Assembly: GCF_001701045.1 (NCBI RefSeq)
Contig: NZ_CP016757.1
Span: 3,432,501 to 3,496,500, forward strand
Direction of reading: 5' to 3'
Length of the DNA stretch: 64,000 bases
From: Cloacibacillus porcorum
Lineage (GTDB): Bacteria; Synergistota; Synergistia; Synergistales; Synergistaceae
Shown here: in pieces, positions 1-8,261 of the stretch
Layout of the letters: each line of letters starts with the position of its first letter
Position numbering within the stretch: the stretch's first letter is position 1
The notes under the pieces: generated by a model
The model's database searches: none
What the model was told of the DNA's origin: nothing
The model's input: the letters and a program-made list of their open reading frames with translations, nothing else
Made by a program: the position numbers and the translations under genes

Positions 1-35
1 AGCTATTAAAGAACGAGGACGCGATGGAATAATAC

Positions 36-70
36 AAAATCCCGTCTCGGCGAAAGCGAGGCGGGATTTT
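36..70. terminator. bidirectional rho-independent terminator
   Basis: A 14-bp stem (36-49 with 57-70, one G-T pair) closes a 7-nt loop. It begins with AAAA and ends with TTTT, so it can work on both strands. It lies just after the 3' end of the minus-strand regulator that stops at 86. Confidence 0.85.
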
Positions 71-85
71 CATATGATCTATATA

Positions 86-448
86 TTATTTCTCTGCAAG
101 GTATTCTTTGATCTTATCAAACGTCTCTTCGCTTATTATGTGTTCTATGCGGCAGGCGTCGGTCTCGGCGGTCTCCGGAGAGACGCCGACTACGTCGGCA
201 AGGAACCTCGTGATGAAACGGTGCCGTTCATAGATCGCGTCGGCCCGTGCGCGGCCCTGTTCCGTAAGGACCAGCTCGCCGTTTGCCTCCATAGTTATGA
301 AACCATCGTCCCTTAATATACCCATCGCGCGGCTTACGCTCGGTTTGCTGACGGATAGCTTGCGCGCCACATCTATCGAACGTACGGAGCCGTTTTTATT
401 TTGTAGTATCAATATCGTCTCAAGATAGTTTTCTCCAGATTCCTGCAT
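86..448 (-). CDS. DtxR/MntR-family metal-dependent transcriptional regulator
   Basis: A 120-residue winged-helix repressor of the DtxR/MntR/IdeR type, which binds Fe(II) or Mn(II) and represses metal uptake genes. The N-terminal helix-turn-helix (IDVARKLSVSKPSVSRAM) and the following wing are clear. A metal-binding/dimerisation helix region follows (ERHRFITRFL, then CRIEHIISEETFDKI). The C-terminal SH3-like domain of classical DtxR is absent, so it resembles MntR in length. I chose ATG at 448 because an AGGTG lies six bases upstream; a GTG at 457 is in frame. It stands alone. A palindromic stretch sits upstream at 509-527. Three TTAG-N6-CTAA sites near feoAB (55.6-56.2 kb) are plausible targets for this family, but the link is inference. 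Confidence 0.85.
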   Translation of the reverse strand: MQESGENYLETILILQNKNGSVRSIDVARKLSVSKPSVSRAMGILRDDGFITMEANGELVLTEQGRARADAIYERHRFITRFLADVVGVSPETAETDACRIEHIISEETFDKIKEYLAEK

Positions 449-508
449 AGAGATCACCTGCGCCTTTTATTTTCTATTATTGATTTTTATATTTTATCTT
501 AAAAAACA

Positions 509-527
509 TTTTAAGTATACTTTAAAA
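509..527. promoter_or_regulatory. palindrome upstream of the DtxR-type gene
   Basis: A near-palindrome centred on the perfect 10-mer AAGTATACTT (513-522), flanked by A/T runs. It lies about 60 bp upstream of the regulator start and could be an autoregulatory operator or part of its promoter. It does not match the TTAG-N6-CTAA sites near feo. Confidence 0.3.
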
Positions 528-613
528 AGGGACGGTGACACAGCGGCCATAATGGACATCACAGGCATAGCTGGTAAACGTTAGACGTTTGCCGCCGCTC
601 GCCGTCGGCCCTG

Positions 614-643
614 CTTGAATCTTTCCCCCTTTTTACCTATACT
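614..643 (+). promoter_or_regulatory. putative sigma70 promoter of the ATPase-nuclease-helicase operon
   Basis: TTGAAT (614-619) and TATACT (638-643) are separated by 18 bp, about 65 bp before the ATPase start. A second TATAGT lies at 651-656. Further upstream (570-590) is a small hairpin, AAACGT-tag-ACGTTT. Confidence 0.4.
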
Positions 644-707
644 TCTAGGATATAGTATATAAGTATATATTTGGAAGTATCGTCGCCGCTGTCAGGAGGT
701 GTTTCCG

Positions 708-1775
708 GTGAAAATATCTTCTTTGGAACTTAATAATTTTATGTTATTCGACAGGCTCAGTCTAAGGTGGTCCCCGAAGATAAATATCATCAGCGGGGAG
801 AACAGCACCGGAAAGACGACGCTGATCAAGGCGATGTACGCCGCGCTTAAGGGCGTCTCCGAGGGCAGGCTCGACAGGATGACGAAGGAGGAGATCGAGG
901 GCGGCCTGGTAAAAAAGCTCCAGGGCGTCTTTCGTCCCGACGACGATAAGATCGGCCGCTTGGCCAGCCGCGGCTCCGGCGGCAGCCGGGCCTCACTCTC
1001 GCTCTGCATCGGCGCGGAGGATTCAGTCTCCGTCGGCTTCAGCAGCCGGCAGGACCGCCATGCCGACGTGAGCGTTAATATCGGCGTTTCGGAGGATGGC
1101 ATGGCCCCCTATTTCCCGGTCTATATTCCGCCGAAGGAGATGATCTCCGCCACGGAGCATTTCCAGTCTCTTTACGAGACTTACCATATTGACTTTGAAG
1201 AGATGTACTACGACCTGACGAAGCTGCTGGACCGTCCGCTCAAGAAGGGCGGCAACACCGAGCAGCAGAACAGCGTCATCGAGAGCTTCGGCAGGATAAT
1301 CAACGGCAGCATCGTACAGAGGGATAAAAAATTCTATCTCAAGATGAAGGGCAAGGGAGAGTTCGAGATGGGACTTGTCTCGGAGGGCTACCGTAAGCTC
1401 GCGACCATCATCTATCTCATCTCTTCGGGAAGCCTCAACGAAAATTCGATCCTCTTCTGGGACGAGCCGGAGACCAATATGAATCCGATGATGATAAAGC
1501 CGATCGCCGAGGCGGTGGCGAAGCTCGCGGAGATGGGCGTCCAGGTCTTCATCACAACACACGACTATTTCGTGCAGCAGTCCTTTAATCTGCTCTCGGC
1601 CTACCCGCCGGCGGGTTCCGCTCCGGCGGATATCAAGTTTATCTCGCTCTACAAGGAGGACGGGCAGCTCTGCTTCGAAGAGGGGCGCACCGTCTCGGAG
1701 CTGAACCACAACTCTATTATGGAGGAGTTCGACAACCTCTACGACAGAGAGCAGGAGCTCATCTATGGAAATTGA
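708..1775 (+). CDS. AAA/ABC-type ATPase (SMC/OLD-like, AAA_15/AAA_21), first gene of a coupled trio
   Basis: A 355-residue ATPase of the RecF/OLD-like group. It starts with an SMC-type hook (KISSLELNNFMLFDRLSL) and a Walker A motif GENSTGKT at residues 30-37. A signature-like segment (LVSEGYRKLATI) lies near 223-234, Walker B (ILFWDEPE) at 248-255, and a switch histidine in FITTHDYF. There is no Toprim domain, unlike OLD nucleases. I chose GTG at 708: the AGGAGG at 694-699 gives normal spacing, whereas the GTG at 699 overlaps it. The next gene starts inside this one (11-nt overlap), so the two are translationally coupled. Such ATPases usually drive a partner nuclease in repair or phage defence. 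The partner here is the PD-(D/E)XK-like product downstream; that role is inferred. Confidence 0.85.
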   Translation: MKISSLELNNFMLFDRLSLRWSPKINIISGENSTGKTTLIKAMYAALKGVSEGRLDRMTKEEIEGGLVKKLQGVFRPDDDKIGRLASRGSGGSRASLSLCIGAEDSVSVGFSSRQDRHADVSVNIGVSEDGMAPYFPVYIPPKEMISATEHFQSLYETYHIDFEEMYYDLTKLLDRPLKKGGNTEQQNSVIESFGRIINGSIVQRDKKFYLKMKGKGEFEMGLVSEGYRKLATIIYLISSGSLNENSILFWDEPETNMNPMMIKPIAEAVAKLAEMGVQVFITTHDYFVQQSFNLLSAYPPAGSAPADIKFISLYKEDGQLCFEEGRTVSELNHNSIMEEFDNLYDREQELIYGN

Positions 1776-2355
1776 GGAGAGCGGCATCAGCTTCATCTTC
1801 CGCAATGACCGGGTGGTCAAGTTTGACGACAGCGAGTTTTACCGGCGCTACTTCAACTGCCTTCCCCATAGCAAAGGGGTGGACTTCATCTGCGAATCGG
1901 AGGGCAAGCGGGCGCTCATCGAGGTGAAGAACTGCCGCGGCCACGAAGCGGAAAATGTATGGCGGATCGGGACCGACAACGCCAAGAGGGATGTCATCAC
2001 GCCCTCCCCCGGCGACGAACGTGAGAGCCTCGATATCGAAATGAGCCTCAAGGCGGCGATGACCATCGCCTGCCTCTGCGGGGCCCTGTCAAAGGGGAGT
2101 GGCTGTTTTCACGCGGGAAAACTTTCCGAGCTCTGCCGCCCTCTCGGCGCAGGCGGCGAGCCGCTCTATATCATTCTCTTTCTCGAGGGGGATTTTTTCT
2201 TTGAGACAAGGAGCAAAAAGATGATCATGGACAGGCTTCAGACAAGTATCCGCAAGAAGCTCTCGTGGCTGAACTGCAGCGTTTCGGTCATGGACTCTTC
2301 AACATACAAGAAAAAATTTTTTACTATAAGGCAGAATCAGGCTGAATCATGTTGA
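1765..2355 (+). CDS. small PD-(D/E)XK nuclease-like protein paired with the ATPase
   Basis: A 196-residue protein I do not recognise as a named family. Residues 38-55 read G-V-D40-F-I followed by A-L-I-E53-V-K55, which fits the catalytic core of PD-(D/E)XK nucleases (Asp, then Glu-x-Lys on the next strand). The segment after it (VKNCRGHEAENVWRIGTDNA) and a helical middle follow. No membrane segment or signal peptide is visible. It overlaps the ATPase gene by 11 nt and the helicase gene by 7 nt, so the three proteins should be made in coordinated amounts. A nuclease directed by the ATPase, the helicase or both is the natural reading, but activity is not shown by sequence alone. Confidence 0.6.
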   Translation: MEIEESGISFIFRNDRVVKFDDSEFYRRYFNCLPHSKGVDFICESEGKRALIEVKNCRGHEAENVWRIGTDNAKRDVITPSPGDERESLDIEMSLKAAMTIACLCGALSKGSGCFHAGKLSELCRPLGAGGEPLYIILFLEGDFFFETRSKKMIMDRLQTSIRKKLSWLNCSVSVMDSSTYKKKFFTIRQNQAESC

Positions 2356-4625
2356 ATAACTACTTTGCAAAAAAAGAACCGTCCATAGAGGGGCTCGTGC
2401 GCTGGATCGCCGACCTTGGCGGCAAAGCTCCCGCGATAAAGAAGCTGCCTGCTCACCCCGCCGCCTTCGGCAGTTTCGGTGCGCTCGACCCGCGCATTGT
2501 AAACGCGCTGAAAAAACGCGGCGTGGAGGCGCTCTATTCGCACCAGAGCGCGGCGGTGGAGTGCGCGCTCTCGGGGATCGACTGCGTCATCGCAACGCCG
2601 ACGGCTTCGGGAAAGACACTTTGCTATAATCTGCCGGTCATGCACGCGGTCCTGCAGGACGCCAGCGCGCGCGCCCTCTATCTCTTCCCGACAAAGGCCC
2701 TCGCGCAGGACCAGCTCGCGGAGCTTGGAGAGCTCGCCGCCTTCGCCGACGGCAAGATTCACGGCTTTGTCTATGACGGCGACACCGATCCCGTCAAACG
2801 GCGGCAGGCGCGCAGCGAGGGGCATATAGTCATTACTAACCCGGACATGCTCAACTCCGGAATACTGCCGCACCACACAAAGTGGTCCGACTATTTCCGA
2901 AATCTCAAATATATTGTCGTCGACGAGCTGCACACATACCGCGGGATCTTCGGCTCGCATCTCGCGAACCTCTTTTCACGCCTCGCGCGCATCTGCGAAT
3001 TTTACGGCTCTCACCCGACCTTTATCTGCTGCTCCGCGACGATCGCCAACCCAGACGAACACGCGCAGGCGCTGATAGGCCGCTCCGTGAAGCTGATCAC
3101 GGAGAGCGGCGCGCCTGCCTCGGAGAAGGAGATCATCATCTATAATCCGCCAGTCATCGACTGGAGGACGGGGATGCGGCGCTCGTCGCTCTTTGAGACC
3201 TCGCGCATCGCCGCCGAGGCGCTGGCCTCTGGCATCAGCACGATCGTCTTTACGCGTTCACGCCTCAATGTCGAGCTGCTGCTCAAATCCATCCGTGCCG
3301 ACCTCGTGAAGCGGGGCGCGGACCCGATGATGATCATGGGCTACCGCGGCGGTTATCTGCCGAAGGAGCGCCGGAAAATCGAACACGACCTGCGCAGCGG
3401 CGAGCTGCGCGGCGTCGTCAGCACAAACGCCCTTGAACTTGGCATCGACATCGGCTCTCTCGCCCTCGCCGTGCTGCACGGCTATCCCGGCAGCATCGCC
3501 TCCGCCTGGCAGCAGATCGGGCGCGCGGGACGGCGCGGCGCGATTTCAGCGGCGGTGATGGTCGCCTCCGCCGATCCGCTCGACCAGTTCCTCGCGCAGC
3601 GCCCCGAATGGTTCTACGGAGCGCCGACGGAGAGGGCGCGCATCGATCCCTATAATCCCTATATACAGGTGAGCCACGTCAAGTGCTCCGCCTTCGAACT
3701 GCCCTTCCACGCGGGAGAGAGGTTCGGCGGTCAGGATGTTGACGCGATACTCGACTACCTCGCGGACCACGAGGTGCTGCACCGCGTGAACGAGGCGGAT
3801 GAGGCGCGATATTACTGGCAGGCCGACTCCTACCCCGCCGCGGGGCTCTCTCTGCGCAGCGCGACGGGGGAAAATTACACTATAACGGATATCACCGTCG
3901 AGACAAAGCCCGTCGTCATCGGCACGATGGACCGCCGTTCGGCGCCGACGCTGATCTTCCCCGACGCCATCTATTTCCACGGCGGCAAGTCGTACATCGT
4001 CGAGTCGCTCGACACGGAGAAGATGCAGTGCTTCATCAGAGAGATCGCCGCGGATTACTACACCGACGGCGACGCCTCGCTGCGCATCAACATCACCGAC
4101 GACTTCGAGACGCAGGGCAACTACGGCTGGGGCGAGGTGGTGGTAACGCTGACGCCGACGATATTTAAGAAGATAAAGCTTGCGACGCATGAGAACGCCG
4201 GCTTCGGGCAGATAAGCCTGCCGGAGGAGCAGATGCACACCACCGCCTGCTGGCTGATGATGCCGCTGTGCCGTCAGGAGGACGCGGAGCTTAAGCTCGC
4301 GATGGAGGGGCTGGAACACCTGATACGCAACACCGCGCCGCTCTTCCTCATGTGCGACCGCGCGGACATCCTTGTGACTAGCCGCCTCAAGGACCCGCAG
4401 CTGCGGCGCGCGGCCATCTATATTATTGATAACATCCCCGGCGGCGTCGGCCTCGCGGAGGGTACCTTCGAGATAAAGAACGAGCTCGTCAAAACGGCGC
4501 TTTCCGTGATGAACTCCTGCGGCTGCCGCAGCGGCTGTCCCGGCTGCGTCGGCGCCTCCGGCGGCGATTTCAACATCAAGGCCGCCGTTAAAGAACTGGC
4601 GGAACAGATTTTGGCGGGGAAATAG
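2349..4625 (+). CDS. MrfA/YprA-type DEAD/DEAH-box helicase with C-terminal DUF1998 zinc site
   Basis: A 758-residue superfamily 2 helicase. Motif I is TASGKT (85-90), motif II DELH (192-195), motif III SAT, and motif VI QQIGRAGRRG. After two RecA-like domains comes a winged-helix/DUF1998 region ending in a four-cysteine cluster (Cys724, 726, 730 and 733). This matches the Bacillus subtilis MrfA (YprA) architecture, a 3'-5' helicase in mitomycin-damage repair. In B. subtilis the partner is the exonuclease MrfB; here the upstream coupled genes encode an SMC-like ATPase and a PD-(D/E)XK-like protein instead. DUF1998 helicase modules also occur in the DISARM defence system, so defence is an alternative. 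The start ATG overlaps the preceding stop by 7 nt. Confidence 0.85.
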   Translation: MLNNYFAKKEPSIEGLVRWIADLGGKAPAIKKLPAHPAAFGSFGALDPRIVNALKKRGVEALYSHQSAAVECALSGIDCVIATPTASGKTLCYNLPVMHAVLQDASARALYLFPTKALAQDQLAELGELAAFADGKIHGFVYDGDTDPVKRRQARSEGHIVITNPDMLNSGILPHHTKWSDYFRNLKYIVVDELHTYRGIFGSHLANLFSRLARICEFYGSHPTFICCSATIANPDEHAQALIGRSVKLITESGAPASEKEIIIYNPPVIDWRTGMRRSSLFETSRIAAEALASGISTIVFTRSRLNVELLLKSIRADLVKRGADPMMIMGYRGGYLPKERRKIEHDLRSGELRGVVSTNALELGIDIGSLALAVLHGYPGSIASAWQQIGRAGRRGAISAAVMVASADPLDQFLAQRPEWFYGAPTERARIDPYNPYIQVSHVKCSAFELPFHAGERFGGQDVDAILDYLADHEVLHRVNEADEARYYWQADSYPAAGLSLRSATGENYTITDITVETKPVVIGTMDRRSAPTLIFPDAIYFHGGKSYIVESLDTEKMQCFIREIAADYYTDGDASLRINITDDFETQGNYGWGEVVVTLTPTIFKKIKLATHENAGFGQISLPEEQMHTTACWLMMPLCRQEDAELKLAMEGLEHLIRNTAPLFLMCDRADILVTSRLKDPQLRRAAIYIIDNIPGGVGLAEGTFEIKNELVKTALSVMNSCGCRSGCPGCVGASGGDFNIKAAVKELAEQILAGK

Positions 4626-4628
4626 ATA

Positions 4629-4656
4629 AAAGCCGCCCCGCTGCGGGACGGCCTTA
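4629..4656 (+). terminator. terminator after the helicase gene
   Basis: An imperfect GC-rich hairpin (gccgccccg / cgggacggc, 3-nt loop) right after the helicase stop, followed by an A/T-rich run. It separates the helicase from the convergent amidohydrolase gene. Confidence 0.55.
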
Positions 4657-4682
4657 TTTATTTTGTTCCAGATTCCTTTACG

Positions 4683-5477
4683 TTACAGCCCCAGCAGCCT
4701 TGCGGCGTTTTCTCCGAGGATCATCTTTTTCTCCTCTTCGCCGATGTCGAGGCTGTTTATCAGCCCGATCTCCATCGAGGGCAGGTGCCAGGGGTAGTCG
4801 CTGCCAAAGAGGATACGCTCGGCGCCGTGGCGGCGGATGATGTCACGGAACATCTCTTTGTCGAGCCAAGGGTCGGCCGCGTAGGCGGTGTCGAAGTAGA
4901 GGTCATATTTTCCCGCCAGATGGTCGAAAACGTCACGCGCGAGGCGCAGTCCGCCCATGTGCGCGGCGACGAGTTTCAGGCCGGGGAAATTTTTTACGAC
5001 ATTAATGGTCATTTCGACCGAGGCGCGCATCTCATCGCGGTATGTCGCGTCCCAGCCCGCGTGAAAGACGACTACGAGGTTGAGCGCCCGCGCCAGGTCA
5101 TAAACGGGAAAAAGCCTCTTATCGTCCACATCGGCGCGCTGTAACGGGGGATGCAGCTTTATGCCTTTAAGCCCCTCGTCCGATATCTTCCAGACGTATT
5201 CAAGGGCGTATTCCGAACCCGGCATTACTGAGCCGAAGGATATCAGCCTCTCCGAATCTATCTCCTTTGCAAAAGAGAGGACGTGTTCATGTTGCGTCTC
5301 CTTCGTCACAATATTGAGCACGACGCTTTTGTCAACGCCGCACTCGTCCATTGTCCTGATAAGCGATCCCACGGTAGCCGGAGCGTAATAGGGAACCTCG
5401 CACTGCTGCTGAAGCTTCGTCATCGCCGCATCGGCCATCTTATAGGGAAAAACGTGTGTATGAAAGTCTATAATCAT
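4683..5477 (-). CDS. metal-dependent amidohydrolase (Amidohydro_2, TIM-barrel)
   Basis: A 264-residue TIM-barrel hydrolase/decarboxylase of the amidohydrolase-2 family (ACMSD, gamma-resorcylate decarboxylase and similar). It shows the N-terminal metal motif HTH (DFHTHVF), a Lys on a barrel strand (GIKLHPP), a His in FHAGWD, the segment VAAHMGG, and the terminal GSDYPW aspartate. Its substrate cannot be told from sequence. I favour the start at 5477 because family members begin a few residues before the HxH motif. An upstream in-frame ATG at 5513 adds 12 residues; neither start has a clear Shine-Dalgarno. It is divergent from the cobalamin locus and shows no operon partners. Confidence 0.8.
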   Translation of the reverse strand: MIIDFHTHVFPYKMADAAMTKLQQQCEVPYYAPATVGSLIRTMDECGVDKSVVLNIVTKETQHEHVLSFAKEIDSERLISFGSVMPGSEYALEYVWKISDEGLKGIKLHPPLQRADVDDKRLFPVYDLARALNLVVVFHAGWDATYRDEMRASVEMTINVVKNFPGLKLVAAHMGGLRLARDVFDHLAGKYDLYFDTAYAADPWLDKEMFRDIIRRHGAERILFGSDYPWHLPSMEIGLINSLDIGEEEKKMILGENAARLLGL

Positions 5478-5551
5478 GAGGGAAACTATATCACTATTTT
5501 TTACTTTCGGCATAGGTAAAATCGGCTTAGCGCTTTTCCGTCAAAGTTTTT

Positions 5552-5580
5552 TTGCAAAAATTTTATCGCGTGGTTGTAAT
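5552..5580 (+). promoter_or_regulatory. putative promoter of the cbiB operon
   Basis: TTGCAA (5552-5557) and TGTAAT (5575-5580) are spaced by 17 bp, about 50 bp upstream of the cbiB start. No B12 riboswitch precedes this first segment of the locus. Confidence 0.45.
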
Positions 5581-5598
5581 ATTGAGGGTAGAATGTAT

Positions 5599-5622
5599 CT
5601 TGCTTAAGGCAAAATAAGCAAG
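5599..5622 (+). promoter_or_regulatory. hairpin abutting the cbiB ribosome binding site
   Basis: A perfect 8-bp stem (CTTGCTTA / TAAGCAAG) with an 8-nt loop. Its last two bases are the first two of the AGGGGG ribosome binding site (5621-5626) for the ATG at 5628. Folding could limit cbiB translation. Confidence 0.4.
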
Positions 5623-5627
5623 GGGGA

Positions 5628-6578
5628 ATGGTTTTGCAGATTTTAGCGGCGCTTTTGCTTGACGCCCTTTTTGGAGATCCCAGATGGCCGACGCACCCCG
5701 TGGTATTGGTGGGACGGCTGATAACCTTTTACGAGAAATTTTTCTACGCCCGCGAAGATGGCAGAAGGCGCGGCCTGCTGTTCTGCGCCGCGGTGCTCGC
5801 CACCGTAGCGGCGGTCGTCGCCGTGGCTATAACCGCCGCCGGATTCATCGGCAGATGGGCGCAGACGGCCCTCAATATCTACCTGCTCTACGCGGCGATC
5901 GCCTTCAAGTCCCTCAAGGATGAATCGCTGCCCGTGGCCCGCGCGCTCGCAAGCGGCAACCTGGAACGCGCGCGCAAACAGGTGGGGCGCATAGTCGGCC
6001 GCGACACCGAGCGGCTTGACGCGGGCGGCGTTACTCGCGCGGCGGTCGAGACCATCGCGGAGAGCTATATCGACGGCGTCGTCTCCGTGCTCTTCTGGAT
6101 GACGGTCGGCTCGCTGTTCGGGCTTGCCGCGGTATTCGCCTGGCTCTTCAAAGCAGCGAGCACGATGGATTCTATGGTCGGCTATGACGACGAGCGCTAC
6201 CGCGATTTCGGCTGGGCGGCGGCAAAGCTCGACGATATTCTGAATTTTATCCCCGCGCGCCTCGGCGCAATTATCGCCATCGGCGCGGGCGCGCTCGCCA
6301 ATATGGATTACCGCCGCGCGTGGAGAATATTCCGGCGTGACCGGCTGAACCACAAGAGCCCTAACAGCGCCCACGGCGAGAGCGTCTTCGCGGGGCTGCT
6401 CGGCATCCGCCTGGGCGGCGGCGCCTTTTACGGCGGCGAGTGGGAGGCCCGTCCGACGCTCGGCGACGATCTGCGAGAACCGGAGCCAAACGACATCCTG
6501 CGCGCCCACTATATAATGAACATTTCCGTAGCGCTCTGTGCGGTGCTGATCTTTGCGGTGGAGAGGCGGCTTTACTGA
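5628..6578 (+). CDS. cbiB: adenosylcobinamide-phosphate synthase CbiB (CobD in aerobic nomenclature)
   Basis: A 316-residue membrane enzyme of cobalamin synthesis that joins aminopropanol phosphate to adenosylcobyric acid. It starts with the family hallmark LLLDALFGDPRWPTHPVVLVGRL and keeps the segments RTA-VETIAES-type (TRAAVETIAESYIDGVVSVLFW) and KAASTMDSMVGY. Several hydrophobic spans fit an integral membrane protein. ATG at 5628 follows AGGGGG at 5621-5626. The stop overlaps the start of the next gene (TGATG), placing it first in a cbiB-cobD-cobC unit that makes and attaches the aminopropanol arm and finishes the lower loop. Confidence 0.95.
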   Translation: MVLQILAALLLDALFGDPRWPTHPVVLVGRLITFYEKFFYAREDGRRRGLLFCAAVLATVAAVVAVAITAAGFIGRWAQTALNIYLLYAAIAFKSLKDESLPVARALASGNLERARKQVGRIVGRDTERLDAGGVTRAAVETIAESYIDGVVSVLFWMTVGSLFGLAAVFAWLFKAASTMDSMVGYDDERYRDFGWAAAKLDDILNFIPARLGAIIAIGAGALANMDYRRAWRIFRRDRLNHKSPNSAHGESVFAGLLGIRLGGGAFYGGEWEARPTLGDDLREPEPNDILRAHYIMNISVALCAVLIFAVERRLY

Positions 6579-7588
6579 TGGAATTCCGGCTTCACGGCGC
6601 AAACCCTGAAAAGTTATATGAACTCTTCGGCCTCCAGATGCCGGAGCGCCTCTACGATTTCAGCACCAATACCAACGCCGTGGCGCAGCGCGGGGGCTTC
6701 GTCCCCGACCTGCGCGCGGCGCTGGAGGATTACCCCGACGACGAATGTCTTGCGCTGCGCGCGCTCCTCGCGGAGGCGACGGGAGCCGCGCCGGAAAATA
6801 TCCTGGTGACCAGCGGCTCCAACGAGTCGATCTATCTCATCGCCTCTTATGAGGCGGCGCGGGAAAACCGCATACTTCAGCCGGTCTACGGCGAGTATCT
6901 GCGCGCGCTGAAAAATTTCGGCGCGGCTCCGCTCAACATCTTAGACCTTCGCGCGGCGAAGCTTCCCGCAGAGGGCGCTGTCTGGCTCTGTAATCCCTGC
7001 AACCCGACGGGGGGCTTCATCCCCGACGGAGAGCTTGATGAGATCGCGGCGCGGCACCCACGAACGCTTTTTATCGTCGACGAGGCCTATCGCGATTTTA
7101 TCTGGACCGACGAGACACTGGCCCCCTACCGGCCGCGGCCTAACGTCGTCAGGCTGCGTTCGCTGACAAAGACGTACAACCTCTGCGGAGCGCGTATCGG
7201 TTATATCCTCGCCGACGCCGAGATGACGGAGAGGCTGAGGAGACGGCAGCCGAGCTGGAGCGTCAGCGGCCTCGCGCAGCAGGCGGCGCTCTTCTTCCTC
7301 GCGGACGCCACGCTGCTGCGCCGCACGAAAGATTATTACGCCGCGGAGATGCCGCGGCTCATCTCCGCGGTGAACGGGGCGGGTTTTCCGACGCTGCCAA
7401 GCTGTGTGAACTATTTCCTGGCAGCGGTCGACGACGACGAAAGGTTCATCCGTTTTATGCTGGAACGGGGCATCGTCGTGCGCCACACGAGAAATTTTCC
7501 CGGGCTCGACGGAAGATATGTACGCATCGCGGCGCGGACGAGGCCGGAGAACGACATCCTGCTCGCCGCGATGGAGGATTACCGTTGA
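6578..7588 (+). CDS. cobD: threonine-phosphate decarboxylase CobD-type PLP enzyme
   Basis: A 336-residue fold-type I PLP protein related to histidinol-phosphate aminotransferase. It is read as L-threonine O-3-phosphate decarboxylase, which supplies (R)-1-amino-2-propanol phosphate to CbiB. Visible features are RLYDFSTNTNA near the N terminus, VTSGSNESIYL, NPCNPTGGF, VDEAYRDF, and the PLP-lysine segment RSLTKTYNLCGARIGY. The start is the ATG at 6578, which overlaps the cbiB stop; a longer in-frame extension to 6440 lies inside cbiB and is rejected. Position between cbiB and a phosphatase supports CobD over HisC. Confidence 0.88.
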   Translation: MEFRLHGANPEKLYELFGLQMPERLYDFSTNTNAVAQRGGFVPDLRAALEDYPDDECLALRALLAEATGAAPENILVTSGSNESIYLIASYEAARENRILQPVYGEYLRALKNFGAAPLNILDLRAAKLPAEGAVWLCNPCNPTGGFIPDGELDEIAARHPRTLFIVDEAYRDFIWTDETLAPYRPRPNVVRLRSLTKTYNLCGARIGYILADAEMTERLRRRQPSWSVSGLAQQAALFFLADATLLRRTKDYYAAEMPRLISAVNGAGFPTLPSCVNYFLAAVDDDERFIRFMLERGIVVRHTRNFPGLDGRYVRIAARTRPENDILLAAMEDYR

Positions 7589-8181
7589 GGATTTATCTCA
7601 TCCGCCACGCGCAGTCGCTCGCGAACGCGGAGAATGTCTGGACCGGCCAGCGCGACATCCCGCTTTCGCCGCAGGGCGCGGCGGAGCAGCGGGCGATATG
7701 CGCGCGTTTTTCCTATCCGCGCGCCGAGTTCTATTTTTCATCGCCGCTGAAACGCTGCACGCAGTCGCTTGAGCTGATTTACGGACGCGCCGCCGACTAT
7801 CTTCCCGCGGCGCTCTCCGAATGTTCGCTGGGCATCCTTGAGGGGCGTCCCTATACGAATCTCGACGACGACCCCAACTATACCGCCTGGCTCGCAGCCC
7901 CCAATCGGCCAATAGAGCGGGGCGAGAGTTTCAACGGTTTTACGGAGCGCGTCTGCGCCGGTTTTGCGGCGCTGCTTTCGCGCTGCCGCGCGGCGGGGGT
8001 ATCAACGGCCGCCGGCACAATGCACGGCAATGTGATGCGCGCGGTACTGCACCGCTTCGCCGATAAAAATATTCCCCACGGAGAGTGGCGGATACCGAAC
8101 GGAGGCATGTATATTCTCGAATTTGACGCGGATGACGAACTGGTATCATGGAGTGCCGCGCCCGGCTTTCTCTTTGTCTGA
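7585..8181 (+). CDS. cobC: histidine phosphatase family protein, probable alpha-ribazole phosphatase CobC
   Basis: A 198-residue phosphoglycerate-mutase-like phosphatase. The catalytic motif RHAQS is at the N terminus (MRIYLIRHAQSLANAENVW), followed by the second arginine in SSPLKRCTQS, the acid in LGILEG, and a late His (GTMHGNVMR). In cobalamin synthesis CobC removes the 5'-phosphate from alpha-ribazole phosphate or adenosylcobalamin phosphate. The start is a TTG overlapping the preceding stop as TTGA, which is normal for tight operons. The role is assigned mainly from its position after cbiB-cobD. cobU, cobS and cobT are not in the window. Confidence 0.8.
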   Translation: MRIYLIRHAQSLANAENVWTGQRDIPLSPQGAAEQRAICARFSYPRAEFYFSSPLKRCTQSLELIYGRAADYLPAALSECSLGILEGRPYTNLDDDPNYTAWLAAPNRPIERGESFNGFTERVCAGFAALLSRCRAAGVSTAAGTMHGNVMRAVLHRFADKNIPHGEWRIPNGGMYILEFDADDELVSWSAAPGFLFV

Positions 8182-8237
8182 TGTGACAAAATTATCCGGA
8201 GCGCCGCTAAAAATCACCTGTACACCCGGTCGCCATC

Positions 8238-8246
8238 TGTTATAAT
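8238..8246 (+). promoter_or_regulatory. extended -10 promoter for the riboswitch-controlled operon
   Basis: TGT-TATAAT (TG at 8238-8239, consensus TATAAT at 8241-8246) is a perfect extended -10 element. No good -35 is seen. It would start transcription just before the B12 aptamer. Confidence 0.6.
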
Positions 8247-8261
8247 TACCACAAAATTGAA

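Noticed and set aside
1023-1820. 265-codon minus-strand frame inside the ATPase gene
   Set aside because: It is the antisense of a well-conserved ATPase and has no family motifs or ribosome binding site; GC-rich genes here routinely leave such antisense frames.
6440-6577. Upstream extension of the CobD-type gene
   Set aside because: It lies wholly inside cbiB in another frame; the ATG at 6578 overlaps the cbiB stop in the usual way.
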